Part shown: one piece after another, positions 30,221-41,359 of the stretch | Layout of the letters: each line of letters begins with the position of its first letter | How positions within the stretch are numbered: the stretch's first letter is position 1 | Source: Buchnera aphidicola (Macrosiphum euphorbiae) | GTDB lineage: Bacteria; Pseudomonadota; Gammaproteobacteria; Enterobacterales; Enterobacteriaceae | Reading direction: 5' to 3' | Assembly (NCBI RefSeq): GCF_005237295.1 | Contig: NZ_CP033006.1 | Coordinates: forward strand, 186,001 to 250,000 | Length of the DNA stretch: 64,000 bases | The notes under the pieces: model-generated | What the model saw: only the letters and a program-made list of their open reading frames with translations | Databases searched by the model: none | What the model was told of the DNA's origin: nothing | Translations under genes and position numbers: made by a program

Positions 30221-31021
30221 ATGGCATCAAATAACATTAAGAAATTTGCTTTGGGAGTTGAATATGATGGAAGTTTATATCATGGATGGCAACGTCAAAA
30301 AAATGTGCCTAGTATTCAAGAAGAAATAGAAAGAGCCTTGTCTATGATTGCCAATCATAAGATAAATATTATATGTGCAGGTCGTACTGATGCTGGAGTT
30401 CATAGTGTAGGACAAGTTATACATTTCAACACTACAGCTGTTAGAAAAAAATCATCTTGGTCAATAGGAGTAAATAGTTATTTATCTAAAAATATTTCTA
30501 TTGTATGGGTGAAAGAAGTTCCAGAAAATTTTCATGCTCGTTATAGTGCTATTACACGTTCTTATCGTTATATAATATACAATGGTAGTCTTCGTTCTGC
30601 TATTTTTCAGACTAAATTAAATCATATTTATAAGGAATTGAATGTAAAAAAAATGTATTCTGAATCTCAATTTTTATTAGGAGAACACGATTTTACATCT
30701 TTTAGAGCACTTGGTTGTCAATCATATTCTCCATATAGAAAAATTACAAAATTAAACGTTTTTCGTTTTGATAATTGGGTAGTAATTGATATTACAGCTA
30801 ATTCTTTTTTATATCATATGGTTCGCAATATTGTTGGTTCTTTAATTGAAATTGGTATTTCTAAAAAAAAAGAATATTGGATTCAGGAGTTATTAAAAAA
30901 AAAAGATAGAAATTATGCAGGAGCAACTGCTCCAGCCAAAGGTTTATATTTAGTATATGTAGAATATCCTTTACATTTTAACTTACCAAAATCAGTATAT
31001 AAAACTATGTTCTTTAAATAA
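30221..31021 (+). CDS. truA: tRNA pseudouridine(38-40) synthase
   Basis: Modifies U38-U40 in tRNA anticodon arms. Catalytic Asp57 is in [18 protein letters not shown]. The conserved [28 protein letters not shown] and [17 protein letters not shown] segments complete the family pattern. It has 266 aa against 270 in E. coli. The gene is monocistronic in appearance, with mrcB starting about 70-100 bp downstream. Confidence 0.96.
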   Translation: MASNNIKKFALGVEYDGSLYHGWQRQKNVPSIQEEIERALSMIANHKINIICAGRTDAGVHSVGQVIHFNTTAVRKKSSWSIGVNSYLSKNISIVWVKEVPENFHARYSAITRSYRYIIYNGSLRSAIFQTKLNHIYKELNVKKMYSESQFLLGEHDFTSFRALGCQSYSPYRKITKLNVFRFDNWVVIDITANSFLYHMVRNIVGSLIEIGISKKKEYWIQELLKKKDRNYAGATAPAKGLYLVYVEYPLHFNLPKSVYKTMFFK

Positions 31022-31124
31022 AAAAATATTAAATTATTTTTATCTTTTAATTTTTATAAAATTATTTGTAATAAAATTAGCGAGAATTGTTAATGTATAT
31101 AAATATAAAAAAAAAAGAAAAATA

Positions 31125-33389
31125 TTGATAAAAATATTTTTTTTCATGTTAATTTCAATAATTTTTTATGGGTTTTATTTATATATTAAGATAAATCGAT
31201 CAATCACAGGAAAAGTATGGATTCTCCCTACTTCAATATATGGACGTATAGTTAATTTAGAACCAGGCAATTTATATTCTCAGAATGAGATCTCAAATCT
31301 TTTAGAAAATACAATGTATAGAAAAGTAGATTCGGTTATGTTGCCCGGAGAATACAGTATAAAAGACAACACTATAGAATTTATACGACGTTCTTTTGAT
31401 TTTCCTGATATTAAAGAAGGTGAGTTTCATACACGCTTATCTTTTAATAAAAACACTTTAATAGAAATTAAAAATATTGAAAATAATCGTAATTTTAGTT
31501 TTTTCCGTTTAGAACCTAAATTAATTGCCATGTTGAAATCTTCTGAAAAAAAGAAACGTATATTTATTTCTCGTAATAAGTATCCCGAAATGTTAGTCAA
31601 AACACTTTTAGCAATTGAAGATAAGTATTTTTATCAGCATGATGGTATTCATATATCTTCTATAGGTCGAGCTTTTTTAGCGAATGTTATGGCTGGTCGT
31701 ACAATCCAAGGTGGAAGCACTCTTACTCAACAGTTAATAAAAAATTTATTTTTAACAAATACTCGTTCCATTTTGAGAAAAATAAATGAAATGTATATGG
31801 CTTTAATTTTAGATGGTTTTTATACAAAAGACCGAATTTTAGAGTTGTATTTAAATGAAGTTTATCTAGGACAAGATGGTGATGAACAAATTCGAGGATT
31901 TCCTCTTGCTAGTATTTATTATTTTGGTCGACCAATAGATGAATTGACTTTAGAACAATACGCTTTATTAGTTGGAATGGTAAAAGGCGCATCCTTATAT
32001 AATCCTTGGACTCATCCTACATCTGCATTAAAAAGAAGAAACTTAGTGCTATTTTCATTATATGAACAAAAATATATTACTGAAAATATTTATAAAGATT
32101 TATGTAAACGATCTTTAAATGTTCAACCTAAAGGTAATATTATTTCACCTCATCCTTCTTTCGTACAACTCGTCTATCAAGAATTTAAAAAAAAAATTCA
32201 TAGTCCAATCGAGAATTTTTCGGGCATAAAGATATTTACAACTCTTGATCCTACTTCACAAAATGCAGTGGAAAAAGCTGTAAAAATAGAAATGCTTTTA
32301 TTAAAAAGAAAAAAAAGACTAAAAGATTTAGAAGTTGCTATGATAGTTATAGATAGATTCACTGGAGAAGTCCAGGCAATTATTGGGAGTTCTAAACCAG
32401 AATTTAATGGTTACAATCGTGCTTTAAAAGCTCGTCGTTCTATTGGTTCTTTATCTAAACCAATAACATATTTAACTGCTTTATCACAACCAAATAAATA
32501 TCGTTTGAATAGCTGGATTTCTAATCGTCCTATTTCGATTAAATTAGATAATGGTAAATATTGGATACCAAAAAATAATAACTTTTCTTTCAGTGGAAAA
32601 GTAATGTTATTAGATGCTTTAATTAATTCGATTAATATTCCTGCAGTTAATCTCAGCATGGATATAGGATTAAAAAAATTAGTTGATAGTTGGTTACATT
32701 TAGGTATTTCTAAAAATCAAATTACTCCTTTTCCATCAATATCTTTAGGAGCTATTAATTTAACACCTATTGAAATAGCACAAGTATTTCAAGTAATTGC
32801 AAATGGTGGTTATAAATCATCATTATCATCAGTTAGATCAATTATTTCTGATGATGGTCAAGTATTTTATCAGAATTTACCTCAATCGAAACATATAGAA
32901 TCCTCTGAAGCTTCTTATTTAACACTATATGCTATGCAACAAGTAGTTAATAGTGGTACGGCAAAATCATTAGGAGTAATTTTTAAAGAATTTTCTTTAG
33001 CAGGGAAAACTGGTACTACAAATAATTTAGTTGATAATTGGTTTGTAGGTATTGATGGAAAACAAATTGCAATTACTTGGATAGGAAGAGATAATAATAA
33101 AACAACAAAATTATACAGTGCTTCTGGGGCAATGCAAATTTACAGAAGATATCTTCAATATCAACGTCCAATACCATTAGTATTAAAACCTCCAAAAAAT
33201 ATTAATATGTTTTATGTTGATCATTTGGGTAAATTATTTTGTGAAAAAAATGATAAACACAATCGAATTTTACCCGTATGGTCTGTAAAAAATCAAGAAA
33301 CTTGTAATCATGATGAATTATCAGAACATTTTTTAATAAAAGAAAAAAAGAATTTTTTATTTCGATTAAAAGATTTTTTTAAAAAATAG
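31125..33389 (+). CDS. mrcB: Penicillin-binding protein 1B, 5' end ambiguous
   Basis: Bifunctional murein polymerase and crosslinker. An N-terminal membrane helix (FFFMLISIIFYGFYLYI) precedes the GT51 transglycosylase with EDKYFYQHDGI (about 164) and IQGGSTLTQQLIKN, then the transpeptidase with SIGSLSKPITY (SxxK about 438) and KTGTTNNLVDNW (about 627). It is 754 aa; the cytoplasmic tail of E. coli PBP1B is missing. The open frame begins only at TTG 31125 with a weak ribosome site. An ATG at 31093 with GAGAA upstream would read into the gene if the A10 tract at 31107-31116 had eleven A, giving MYINIKKKRKILIKIF. Confidence 0.93.
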   Translation: MIKIFFFMLISIIFYGFYLYIKINRSITGKVWILPTSIYGRIVNLEPGNLYSQNEISNLLENTMYRKVDSVMLPGEYSIKDNTIEFIRRSFDFPDIKEGEFHTRLSFNKNTLIEIKNIENNRNFSFFRLEPKLIAMLKSSEKKKRIFISRNKYPEMLVKTLLAIEDKYFYQHDGIHISSIGRAFLANVMAGRTIQGGSTLTQQLIKNLFLTNTRSILRKINEMYMALILDGFYTKDRILELYLNEVYLGQDGDEQIRGFPLASIYYFGRPIDELTLEQYALLVGMVKGASLYNPWTHPTSALKRRNLVLFSLYEQKYITENIYKDLCKRSLNVQPKGNIISPHPSFVQLVYQEFKKKIHSPIENFSGIKIFTTLDPTSQNAVEKAVKIEMLLLKRKKRLKDLEVAMIVIDRFTGEVQAIIGSSKPEFNGYNRALKARRSIGSLSKPITYLTALSQPNKYRLNSWISNRPISIKLDNGKYWIPKNNNFSFSGKVMLLDALINSINIPAVNLSMDIGLKKLVDSWLHLGISKNQITPFPSISLGAINLTPIEIAQVFQVIANGGYKSSLSSVRSIISDDGQVFYQNLPQSKHIESSEASYLTLYAMQQVVNSGTAKSLGVIFKEFSLAGKTGTTNNLVDNWFVGIDGKQIAITWIGRDNNKTTKLYSASGAMQIYRRYLQYQRPIPLVLKPPKNINMFYVDHLGKLFCEKNDKHNRILPVWSVKNQETCNHDELSEHFLIKEKKNFLFRLKDFFKK

Positions 33390-33611
33390 AAATTTTTTAT
33401 TAATGAAGGTGTAGTTTTAATCTATATGATTATTTAGGTTTTTATCATCTATATATTATTGATGTTAATTTTAGAATGTTTTATTAATAAAGTTTTTTTT
33501 ATTATATTTCATATGTACTGAATTGAAATAATTTTTAAGTCATTTAAAAGAATAATAAAAAATTTTTAATTATTACTTAATTTAAAGATTGTAAATATGA
33601 GAATGTACAGT

Positions 33612-36236
33612 ATGTTAATTAAATTTTTAACTAAAATATTCAGTAATCGTAACAATCGTATTTTAAAAAAGTTCAAAAAAATAGTTTTATCTATTAATGA
33701 ATTAGAAGAAAAATTTAAATGTTTATCAGATAAAAAATTGAAAGAACAAACAAAACTTTTTCGTTTACGATTGAGCAATGGTGAAACTTTAGATGATATA
33801 TTGCCAGAGGCTTTTGCTACAGTTCGAGAAGCGAGTAAACGCGTTTTTAATATGCGTCATTTTGATGTGCAAATTCTTGGGGGAATAGTTTTGAATCAAC
33901 GATGTGTTGCAGAAATGCGAACAGGAGAAGGAAAAACTTTAACATCGACGTTACCAGCTTATTTAAATGCATTAAGTGGAAAAGGTGTGCATATAGTAAC
34001 TATGAACGATTATTTAGCTCAGCGAGATGCTGAAAAAAATGCTCCTTTATTTGCATTTCTTGGTTTAACAGTAGGATTAAATTCATCTGAAATGTCTTTT
34101 TTTTCTAAAAGAAAAGCTTATTTATCTGATATTACTTATGGCACGAACAATGAATATGGATTTGATTATTTGCGTGATAATATGGTTTTTTCTTCTAAGG
34201 AAAGAGTGCAGAGAAAATTAAATTATGCATTAGTAGATGAAGTAGATTCAATTCTAATAGATGAAGCTAGAACACCTTTAATTATTTCGGGACCATCAGA
34301 AGATAGTTCTGAATTATATAAAGAAATTGATAAAATTGTCCCTTCCTTAATTTCTCAAAAAAAAGAAGATTCAGATATTTTTAGTGGAACAGGGCATTTT
34401 ACTATTGATGAACAATCAAAACAAGTATATTTAACAGAAAGAGGATTAATAAAAATTGAAAAAATATTATTTGATAGGAAATTAATGAATACAGGTGAAT
34501 CATTGTACTCTTCAAATAATATAATATTAATGCATCATGTCTTATCTGCGTTGCGTGCTCATAAATTATTTATTCGAGATGTTGATTATCTTGTAAAAAA
34601 TAATAGTGTAGTTATTGTAGATGAGCATACAGGTCGTACTATGCCAGGAAGAAGATGGTCAGATGGACTACATCAGGCAATAGAAGCTAAAGAAAATGTT
34701 CCTATAAAAAATGAAAATCAAACTCTTGCGTCTATTACTTTTCAAAATTATTTTCGCTTGTATAAAAAAATAGCAGGTATGACAGGTACTGCTGAAACTG
34801 AATCTTTTGAATTTAGTTCTATTTATAATCTTGATACCATTGTGATACCAACAAATAGAACGATGATACGTAAAGATTTGCCTGATTTAGTGTATATCAC
34901 TAAAAAAGAAAAAATTAATGCTATTATTAAAGATATACAAGAATGTATAGAATTAAATAAACCTGTATTAGTTGGCACAGTATCTATTGAAAAATCAGAA
35001 ATTATTTCTAAGAAATTATTAAAATTGAATATCAATCATAGTGTTTTAAATGCTAAATTTCATGCTAAAGAAGCTGATATTATAGCACAAGCAGGCAAAC
35101 CTAAATCTATTACAATTGCTACTAATATGGCTGGAAGAGGAACAGATATAGTGCTTGGTGGTAATTTAGAAGTTGAATTAAATCGACATAAAAATATAAC
35201 TTCAGATGAAGTTGAAAGAATTAAAAAGAAATGGAAAAAAGAACATGACTTAGTTGTTTCTGCTGGAGGGCTACATATAATTGGCACTGAACGTCATGAG
35301 TCACGTCGTATTGATAATCAATTGAGAGGTCGTGCTGGTCGTCAAGGAGATAGTGGTTCTTCACGTTTTTATCTTTCTATGGAAGATTCATTGATGCGGA
35401 TTTTTGCATCTGATAAAATCATTTATATGATGCGTAAATTAGGATTATCTTCAAATGAAGCTATTGAACATCCTTGGGTAACTAAAGCTATAGAAAATGC
35501 TCAAAAAAAAGTAGAAAATCGAAATTTTGATATTAGAAAACAATTATTAGAATATGATGATGTTATTAATGAACAACGTAGTGCGATTTATTCCCAACGT
35601 AATAAATTAATTGATGCAAAAAATATAAAATCAATGATTTATGATATTTTCAAAGATGTTTTGAAAAAAAATATTATTTTATACATGCCTAAAAATACAA
35701 TGAAAGATAAATGGAATATTATTGGGTTAGAAAATAAATTAAATTTTGATTTTCATTTAAATATACCAATTTCAGATTGGTTAACTATAGAACCTAATTT
35801 AAAATATGAAAAAATTATAAGTAACATAATTGATTTTGCAAAAATTAATTATAAAAATAAAGAAAAATTAATTGGTTCAAATAATATGCGTACAATAGAA
35901 AAAATGATTATGTTGCAAACATTGGATTCACTTTGGAAAGAGCATTTATCAGCTATAGATTATTTAAGACAAGGTATTCATTTGCGTGGTTATGCTCAAA
36001 AAGACCCTAAACAAGAATATAAAAGAGAATCTTTTAATATGTTTTCTAGCATGTTAGAATTATTAAAATATGAAGTAATATCATTTCTTAGTAAAATTAA
36101 TTTATCTTATGCAAAAAAATATATAGATTTAAATAAACAATTTGTAGTTAATCCCAATGATACTAAAATTAGTCGAAATGCACTTTGTGTATGTGGTTCA
36201 GGTAAAAAATACAAGTATTGTCACGGTAGTTTATAA
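33612..36236 (+). CDS. secA: Preprotein translocase ATPase SecA
   Basis: Motor of the Sec pathway, driving proteins through SecYEG. Walker [11 protein letters not shown] (about 100-109), the helicase motif [16 protein letters not shown], and [15 protein letters not shown] with [15 protein letters not shown] are intact. The C-terminal zinc site [14 protein letters not shown], which binds SecB and phospholipid, is also retained. The start at 33612 ([18 protein letters not shown]) matches the E. coli N-terminus; two earlier in-frame ATGs (33597, 33603) would add five residues at most. mutT follows as in E. coli. Confidence 0.97.
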   Translation: MLIKFLTKIFSNRNNRILKKFKKIVLSINELEEKFKCLSDKKLKEQTKLFRLRLSNGETLDDILPEAFATVREASKRVFNMRHFDVQILGGIVLNQRCVAEMRTGEGKTLTSTLPAYLNALSGKGVHIVTMNDYLAQRDAEKNAPLFAFLGLTVGLNSSEMSFFSKRKAYLSDITYGTNNEYGFDYLRDNMVFSSKERVQRKLNYALVDEVDSILIDEARTPLIISGPSEDSSELYKEIDKIVPSLISQKKEDSDIFSGTGHFTIDEQSKQVYLTERGLIKIEKILFDRKLMNTGESLYSSNNIILMHHVLSALRAHKLFIRDVDYLVKNNSVVIVDEHTGRTMPGRRWSDGLHQAIEAKENVPIKNENQTLASITFQNYFRLYKKIAGMTGTAETESFEFSSIYNLDTIVIPTNRTMIRKDLPDLVYITKKEKINAIIKDIQECIELNKPVLVGTVSIEKSEIISKKLLKLNINHSVLNAKFHAKEADIIAQAGKPKSITIATNMAGRGTDIVLGGNLEVELNRHKNITSDEVERIKKKWKKEHDLVVSAGGLHIIGTERHESRRIDNQLRGRAGRQGDSGSSRFYLSMEDSLMRIFASDKIIYMMRKLGLSSNEAIEHPWVTKAIENAQKKVENRNFDIRKQLLEYDDVINEQRSAIYSQRNKLIDAKNIKSMIYDIFKDVLKKNIILYMPKNTMKDKWNIIGLENKLNFDFHLNIPISDWLTIEPNLKYEKIISNIIDFAKINYKNKEKLIGSNNMRTIEKMIMLQTLDSLWKEHLSAIDYLRQGIHLRGYAQKDPKQEYKRESFNMFSSMLELLKYEVISFLSKINLSYAKKYIDLNKQFVVNPNDTKISRNALCVCGSGKKYKYCHGSL

Positions 36237-36285
36237 CTATGCGTCTTATACAAAAAAAGATATTTTTTTACTCAGGATAAATTCA

Positions 36286-36666
36286 ATGAATTATATACAT
36301 GCAGCAATTGGAATTATTATAAATAAAAAAAAAGTTTATATAACTAGAGGAAAATATAAAAAAAATACTTGGGAGTTTCCAGGTGGAAAAATTAAGAAAC
36401 ATGAAAATATAGTACGTGCATTAAAAAGAGAATTATTAGAAGAAGTTGGCATTACTATATTACAATTTAATTTTTTTAAATATATAAAATATATTAATTC
36501 TAAAAAAAAATTAAAGTTATACTTTTTTTTAATAAAAAAATGGAAGAGCCAACCTTATAGTATTGAAGGATGGTCTTATCGTTGGGAATTTTTATATCAT
36601 TTAAGAACTCTTGATTTTCCACCTGCAAATCATAATGTTATAACTTTTCTTAAAAAGAAATATTAA
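36286..36666 (+). CDS. mutT: 8-oxo-dGTP diphosphatase MutT
   Basis: Nudix hydrolase that removes oxidised dGTP from the nucleotide pool. The complete Nudix box is visible from GGKIKKHE to RELLEEVGI with the exact GX5EX7REUXEEXGU spacing. The frame is open further upstream into secA, but the ATG at 36286 has AGGAT before it and gives MNYIHAAIGIIINKK, matching MutT N-termini and length (126 aa; E. coli 129). The secA-mutT order is conserved. Confidence 0.93.
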   Translation: MNYIHAAIGIIINKKKVYITRGKYKKNTWEFPGGKIKKHENIVRALKRELLEEVGITILQFNFFKYIKYINSKKKLKLYFFLIKKWKSQPYSIEGWSYRWEFLYHLRTLDFPPANHNVITFLKKKY

Positions 36667-36693
36667 TATTTTTATGTCTTATTATAAAAATAT
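36666..36693. terminator. A/T hairpin between convergent mutT and coaE
   Basis: ATATTTTTAT (36666-36675) and ATAAAAATAT (36684-36693) are perfectly complementary with an eight-base loop. It lies between two convergent stop codons only 26 bp apart. All pairs are A-T, so it is weak. Confidence 0.4.
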
Positions 36694-37343
36694 CAATAAA
36701 ATTTTGTTAAATAGTTTTTTTTAATTTCTGTGATTTTTTTATCATTTTTTTTTGATAAATATGAATAAAGTAAATTAAAATAATAAATATATGAATTTAT
36801 TTTTTTTATGTTTTTTTTATTAAAAATAATATCATCTGATATAGAAATTCTTTGTTTTCTAGTAGCTTGTAATGCAATAATTTTTTTAGCTTCAAGGAGA
36901 TTAATTTTATCTCTTTTAATTATACGTTTTATTTGTTCTTTTACTGGTGTGTCAACTAAAAGAATCCTATGAGCTTTTTTTTCTAATTTTTTTTCAATTA
37001 GCAATGGCACTACCCATAAACACCAATTTGATTGTGTGAGTTTTATTTGAGTTTTAGTTTCTTGGTAAATTTTAGGATATAATAAGTTTTCTAGCCATAA
37101 ACGATGATTTTTATTATTAAAAATATATTTTCTAAGCAGAATTCGATTGATTGAATTTCCTGTATTTAATATTTTTTTTCCAAATTTTTTTTTAATAGAA
37201 AATAATATCTGTGAATTGTATTCTATAATATTTTTTGCAATAACATCTGTATCAATAATATTGATACCTATTTTTTTAAATCCATTAGAGACAGTAGTTT
37301 TTCCACTACCAATCCCTCCAGTAAGTGCTACAATATAAGTCAT
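36693..37343 (-). CDS. coaE: Dephospho-CoA kinase
   Basis: Last step of coenzyme A synthesis. The P-loop GGIGSGKTTVSNGF is at 9-22, followed by IIDTDVIAKNII and the VDTPVKEQIKRIIKRDKI region of the P-loop kinase lid. It has 216 aa (E. coli 206), the extra residues being a Lys/Asn-rich C-terminus. Together with PanBC it connects vitamin B5 synthesis to CoA. Divergent from guaC. Confidence 0.95.
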   Translation of the reverse strand: MTYIVALTGGIGSGKTTVSNGFKKIGINIIDTDVIAKNIIEYNSQILFSIKKKFGKKILNTGNSINRILLRKYIFNNKNHRLWLENLLYPKIYQETKTQIKLTQSNWCLWVVPLLIEKKLEKKAHRILLVDTPVKEQIKRIIKRDKINLLEAKKIIALQATRKQRISISDDIIFNKKNIKKINSYIYYFNLLYSYLSKKNDKKITEIKKNYLTKFY

Positions 37344-37362
37344 GATATTTTAAATCTCCATT

Positions 37363-37400
37363 ATCAGTATTATATGTTTAAATCAGTATTATATGTTTAA
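37363..37400. repeat. Tandem duplication of 19 bp before guaC
   Basis: Two identical copies of ATCAGTATTATATGTTTAA lie directly head to tail (37363-37381, 37382-37400), 17 bp before the guaC ATG and 19 bp from the coaE start. Each copy carries a TATTATAT core that could act as a -10 element. Confidence 0.9.
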
Positions 37401-37417
37401 ATAAGGATAATAATTTT

Positions 37418-38464
37418 ATGAGAATTGAAGAAGATATTAAATTAGGTTTTAAAGATGTACTGATTAGACCAAAACGTTCTACATTAAAAAGTCGTGCTCA
37501 AGTTGATCTTGTTCGTTGTTTTTCTTTTAAATATTCGTCTATTATCTGGTCTGGTATTCCTATTATCGCAGCAAATATGGACACCATAGGTACATTTGAG
37601 ATGGTGAAATCTTTATCAAATTTTAATATATTAACAGCAGTTCATAAGTATTATTCTTTTGAAGAATGGGAAATTTTTGTTAATTCATCTTCTAAAGAAG
37701 TATTAAATCATGTAATTGTATCAATTGGAATTTCTAAAATAGATTTTTTAAAAATTAAAAAAATATTTTTATTGTCTTCCGATTTAAAATATATTTGTAT
37801 TGATGTTGCAAATGGTTATTCTGAACATGTTGTTTCTTTTTTAAAGTCAGTAAGAGATTATTTTCCAGATAAAATTATTTGTGCTGGTAATGTTGTTACT
37901 GGAGAAATGGTTGAGGAATTGATACTTTCTGGAGCAGATATAGTCAAAGTTGGTATTGGTCCAGGTTCAGTATGTACTACACGGGTAAAAACTGGAGTTG
38001 GTTATCCTCAACTTTCAGCGATTATAGAATGTGCTGATGCAGCACATGGTTTAAGTGGACAAATCATTAGCGATGGAGGGTGTACTGTTTCCGGAGATAT
38101 TGCTAAAGCTTTTGGAGGAGGTGCAGATTTTGTTATGTTAGGAGGAATGCTTTCAGGTCATAAAGAATGTTCAGGAGATATAGTTAAAGAAAAATCAAAA
38201 AAATATATGTTGTTTTATGGTATGAGTTCTATCTCTGCAATGAAACGTCATGAAGGTAAAATTGCTGGATATCGGGCATCTGAAGGTAAGACAGTTAAAA
38301 TACCTTTTCGTGGAAGTGTAGATTGCACTATACGTGATATTCTTGGAGGATTACGTTCTTCTTGTACTTATGTTGGTGCAGAGAAATTAAAAGAACTAAC
38401 AAAAAGAACTACATTTATACGAGTTACCGAACAAGAAAATTGCATTTTTAATATTTTTAAATAA
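37418..38464 (+). CDS. guaC: GMP reductase
   Basis: NADPH-dependent deamination of GMP to IMP, linking guanine to adenine nucleotides. The 348 aa barrel protein has [20 protein letters not shown]-type N-terminus, the catalytic cysteine near 186 in [40 protein letters not shown] and the flap region [14 protein letters not shown]. There are no CBS domains, which separates it from IMP dehydrogenase. AAGGATAA precedes the ATG. In context it complements Hpt in purine interconversion. Confidence 0.96.
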   Translation: MRIEEDIKLGFKDVLIRPKRSTLKSRAQVDLVRCFSFKYSSIIWSGIPIIAANMDTIGTFEMVKSLSNFNILTAVHKYYSFEEWEIFVNSSSKEVLNHVIVSIGISKIDFLKIKKIFLLSSDLKYICIDVANGYSEHVVSFLKSVRDYFPDKIICAGNVVTGEMVEELILSGADIVKVGIGPGSVCTTRVKTGVGYPQLSAIIECADAAHGLSGQIISDGGCTVSGDIAKAFGGGADFVMLGGMLSGHKECSGDIVKEKSKKYMLFYGMSSISAMKRHEGKIAGYRASEGKTVKIPFRGSVDCTIRDILGGLRSSCTYVGAEKLKELTKRTTFIRVTEQENCIFNIFK

Positions 38465-38492
38465 TATTCATTTAAAAGATTTTTGATATTTT

Positions 38493-38542
38493 AAAATCAA
38501 TAAAATTAATTATATTTATATATATTTAATTTTATTGATTTT
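38493..38542 (+). terminator. Terminator after guaC
   Basis: Perfect 17-bp inverted repeat (38493-38509 with 38526-38542) with a 16-base A/T loop, followed by more T residues to 38546. It lies 29 bp after the guaC stop and before the aceE promoter region. Confidence 0.75.
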
Positions 38543-38682
38543 TTTTAGATATTCATGATTGATTCTCAATCAAACGAATAGTGTGTAAAAATAAAATTTT
38601 ATTAAAAAAATAATATAATAATTTTTTAGACCGAATTTTAATTTAATCGTTAAATACATATAATGTATAAGGAATTTATGCC

Positions 38683-41346
38683 ATGTCAGAACGTTTATAT
38701 AATGACGTGGATCCAATTGAAACTAGTGATTGGGTGCAAGCTATTGAATCTGTTGTTCGTCAAGAAGGTCGCAAAAGAGCACATTTTTTAATTGAACAAG
38801 TTTTAAAAAAATCTAAAATTAATAGAGTGGAGTTTTTTAGATGTTTTTTTACCAGCGACTATATTAATACTATTTCTAGTGAAGATGAATTTGAATATCC
38901 TGGCAATCTTATTTTAGAAAAGCGTATTCGCTCAGCAATTCGCTGGAATGCTATAATGATGGTATTGCGTGCATCAAAAAAAAATTTAGAATTAGGTGGA
39001 CATTTATCATCTTTTCAGTCTTCTGCTACAATATATGAAGTATGTTTTAATCATTTTTTTAGAGCTAAAAATGATAATGATGGAGGCGATTTAGTTTATT
39101 TTCAAGGTCATATTTCTCCAGGTATTTATGCACGTTCTTTTTTAGAAGGACGTTTATCAGAAGAACAACTTAATAATTTTAGACAAGAAGTTGATGGAAA
39201 AGGATTGTCTTCTTATCCCCATCCTAAATTAATGCCAAATTTTTGGCAATTTCCTACTGTATCTATGGGTATAGGACCAATTTGTGCTATTTATCAAGCA
39301 AGGTTTTTAAAGTATTTACAAAATCGGGAATTAAAAAATACTTCAAAACAAATAGTTTATGCTTTTTTAGGTGATGGTGAAATGGATGAACCAGAATCTA
39401 AAGGTGCTATTTCTATTGCTGTTCGTGAAAAATTAGATAATCTAATATTTATAATCAATTGTAATTTGCAAAGACTGGATGGTCCAGTAGTAGGAAATGG
39501 AAAAATTGTAAATGAATTAGAAAGTTTTTTTTATGGTGCAGGATGGAAAGTTATAAAAGTTATATGGGGAAGTAGATGGGATTGTTTATTAAAAAAAGAT
39601 AAGACTGGAAAATTAATTCAATTAATGAATGAAACAGTAGATGGAGATTATCAAACTTTCAAATCTAAAGATGGCGCATATGTTCGAAAATATTTTTTTG
39701 GTAGATACAAAGAAACATATGATTTAGTTAAAGATATGACTGACGAAGAAATATGGAAATTGAATAGGGGAGGACATGATCCTAAAAAAATGTTTAATGC
39801 ATTAAAAAAAGCAAAAGAAACAAAATATAAACCAACAGTTATTTTAGCACATACTGTTAAAGGATACGGTATGGGAGTAACTGCAGAAGGTAAAAATATT
39901 GCTCATCAAATAAAAAAGATAGATATTAATGGAATAATGCATATTCGAGATCGTTTTAATATTCCTATAAAAAATGAAGATATAAATAAATTACCATATA
40001 TGACTTTCGAAAAAAATTCTGAAGAATATTGTTATATGCATTTACAACGAAAAAAATTAGATGGTTACATTCCCTTTCGTTTATCTCGTTTTACTAATCA
40101 ATTAGTTTTACCAGAGTTAATAGATTTTCAATCATTATTAGAAGAACAAAAAAAATATATTTCTACAACTATAGCTTTTATACGTGTTTTAAATATTATT
40201 TTAAAAAATAATTCTATAAAAAATCTAATAGTACCAATTATTGCTGATGAAGCACGAACTTTTGGGATGGAAGGACTGTTCCGGAAAATTGGTATTTATA
40301 GTTCTAGTGGTCAAAAGTATGTTCCTCAAGATCGAGAACAATTAGCATATTATAAAGAAGAAAAAAAAGGTCAAATATTACAGGAAGGAATAAATGAATT
40401 AGGTGCAGCTTCATCTTGGTTAGCTGCCGCGACTTCTTATAGTACCAATAATTTTCCTATGATTCCTTTTTATATTTATTATTCAATCTTTGGTTTTCAA
40501 AGAATAGGGGATTTATTTTGGGCTGCTGGAGATCAACAAGCAAGAGGTTTTTTAATTGGTGGGACTTCGGGAAGAACTACTTTAAATGGTGAAGGATTGC
40601 AACATGAAGACGGACATAGTCATATACAATCTTTAACGATTCCTAATTGTATATCTTATGATCCTGCTTTTGCTTATGAAGTTGCTGTAATTATACAAGA
40701 TGGATTAAGACGTATGTATGGTCCTTCTCAAGAAAATATATATTATTACATTACTACAGTTAATGAAAATTATTATATGCCTGCTATGCCTATAGGTGCA
40801 GAAGAAGGTATTTGTAAGGGAATTTATAAATTAAAAACTTTACATGGTACTGCATCAAAAGTACAGTTAATAGGTTCTGGTGCCATTCTACGTTCTGTTT
40901 GCGAAGCCGCGGAAATTTTGTTAAAAGACTATTCTATTACAACAGATATATACAGTGTTACTTCTTTTACAGAATTAGCAAGAAATGGTGAAGATTGTGA
41001 ACGATGGAATATGTTACATCCCAATGAAGAAAATAAAATAGCATATGTTAAACAAGTGATGAATAAAAATCCTACTGTTGCAGCTACTGATTATATGAAA
41101 TTATTTGCTGAGCAAATTCGTCATTATATTCCATCCCCAGAATATCATGTATTAGGAACAGATGGTTTTGGTCGTTCAGATAGTCGTGAAAAATTACGTA
41201 ATCATTTTGAAGTTAATGCGTATTATATTGTTGTAGCTGCTTTAAATTTATTAGCTAATATAAATAATATTGAGAAACAAGTAGTAGAAGATGCAATTTT
41301 TAAATTTAATATCAATGCTAATAAAATTAATCCGCGTTTAGCTTAA
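38683..41346 (+). CDS. aceE: Pyruvate dehydrogenase E1 component
   Basis: Thiamine-diphosphate decarboxylase subunit of the pyruvate dehydrogenase complex, homodimeric gammaproteobacterial type. The 887 aa length equals E. coli AceE. It begins DVDPIETSDWVQAIESVV and carries the ThDP/Mg motif FLGDGEMDEPESKGA through IINCNLQRLDGPV. DEARTFGMEGLFRKIGIYS and NGEGLQHEDGHSH are also conserved. It is the first gene of aceE-aceF-lpd (13 bp before aceF). No pdhR regulator gene precedes it. Confidence 0.98.
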   Translation: MSERLYNDVDPIETSDWVQAIESVVRQEGRKRAHFLIEQVLKKSKINRVEFFRCFFTSDYINTISSEDEFEYPGNLILEKRIRSAIRWNAIMMVLRASKKNLELGGHLSSFQSSATIYEVCFNHFFRAKNDNDGGDLVYFQGHISPGIYARSFLEGRLSEEQLNNFRQEVDGKGLSSYPHPKLMPNFWQFPTVSMGIGPICAIYQARFLKYLQNRELKNTSKQIVYAFLGDGEMDEPESKGAISIAVREKLDNLIFIINCNLQRLDGPVVGNGKIVNELESFFYGAGWKVIKVIWGSRWDCLLKKDKTGKLIQLMNETVDGDYQTFKSKDGAYVRKYFFGRYKETYDLVKDMTDEEIWKLNRGGHDPKKMFNALKKAKETKYKPTVILAHTVKGYGMGVTAEGKNIAHQIKKIDINGIMHIRDRFNIPIKNEDINKLPYMTFEKNSEEYCYMHLQRKKLDGYIPFRLSRFTNQLVLPELIDFQSLLEEQKKYISTTIAFIRVLNIILKNNSIKNLIVPIIADEARTFGMEGLFRKIGIYSSSGQKYVPQDREQLAYYKEEKKGQILQEGINELGAASSWLAAATSYSTNNFPMIPFYIYYSIFGFQRIGDLFWAAGDQQARGFLIGGTSGRTTLNGEGLQHEDGHSHIQSLTIPNCISYDPAFAYEVAVIIQDGLRRMYGPSQENIYYYITTVNENYYMPAMPIGAEEGICKGIYKLKTLHGTASKVQLIGSGAILRSVCEAAEILLKDYSITTDIYSVTSFTELARNGEDCERWNMLHPNEENKIAYVKQVMNKNPTVAATDYMKLFAEQIRHYIPSPEYHVLGTDGFGRSDSREKLRNHFEVNAYYIVVAALNLLANINNIEKQVVEDAIFKFNINANKINPRLA

Positions 41347-41359
41347 GAGGTAAAAAACA

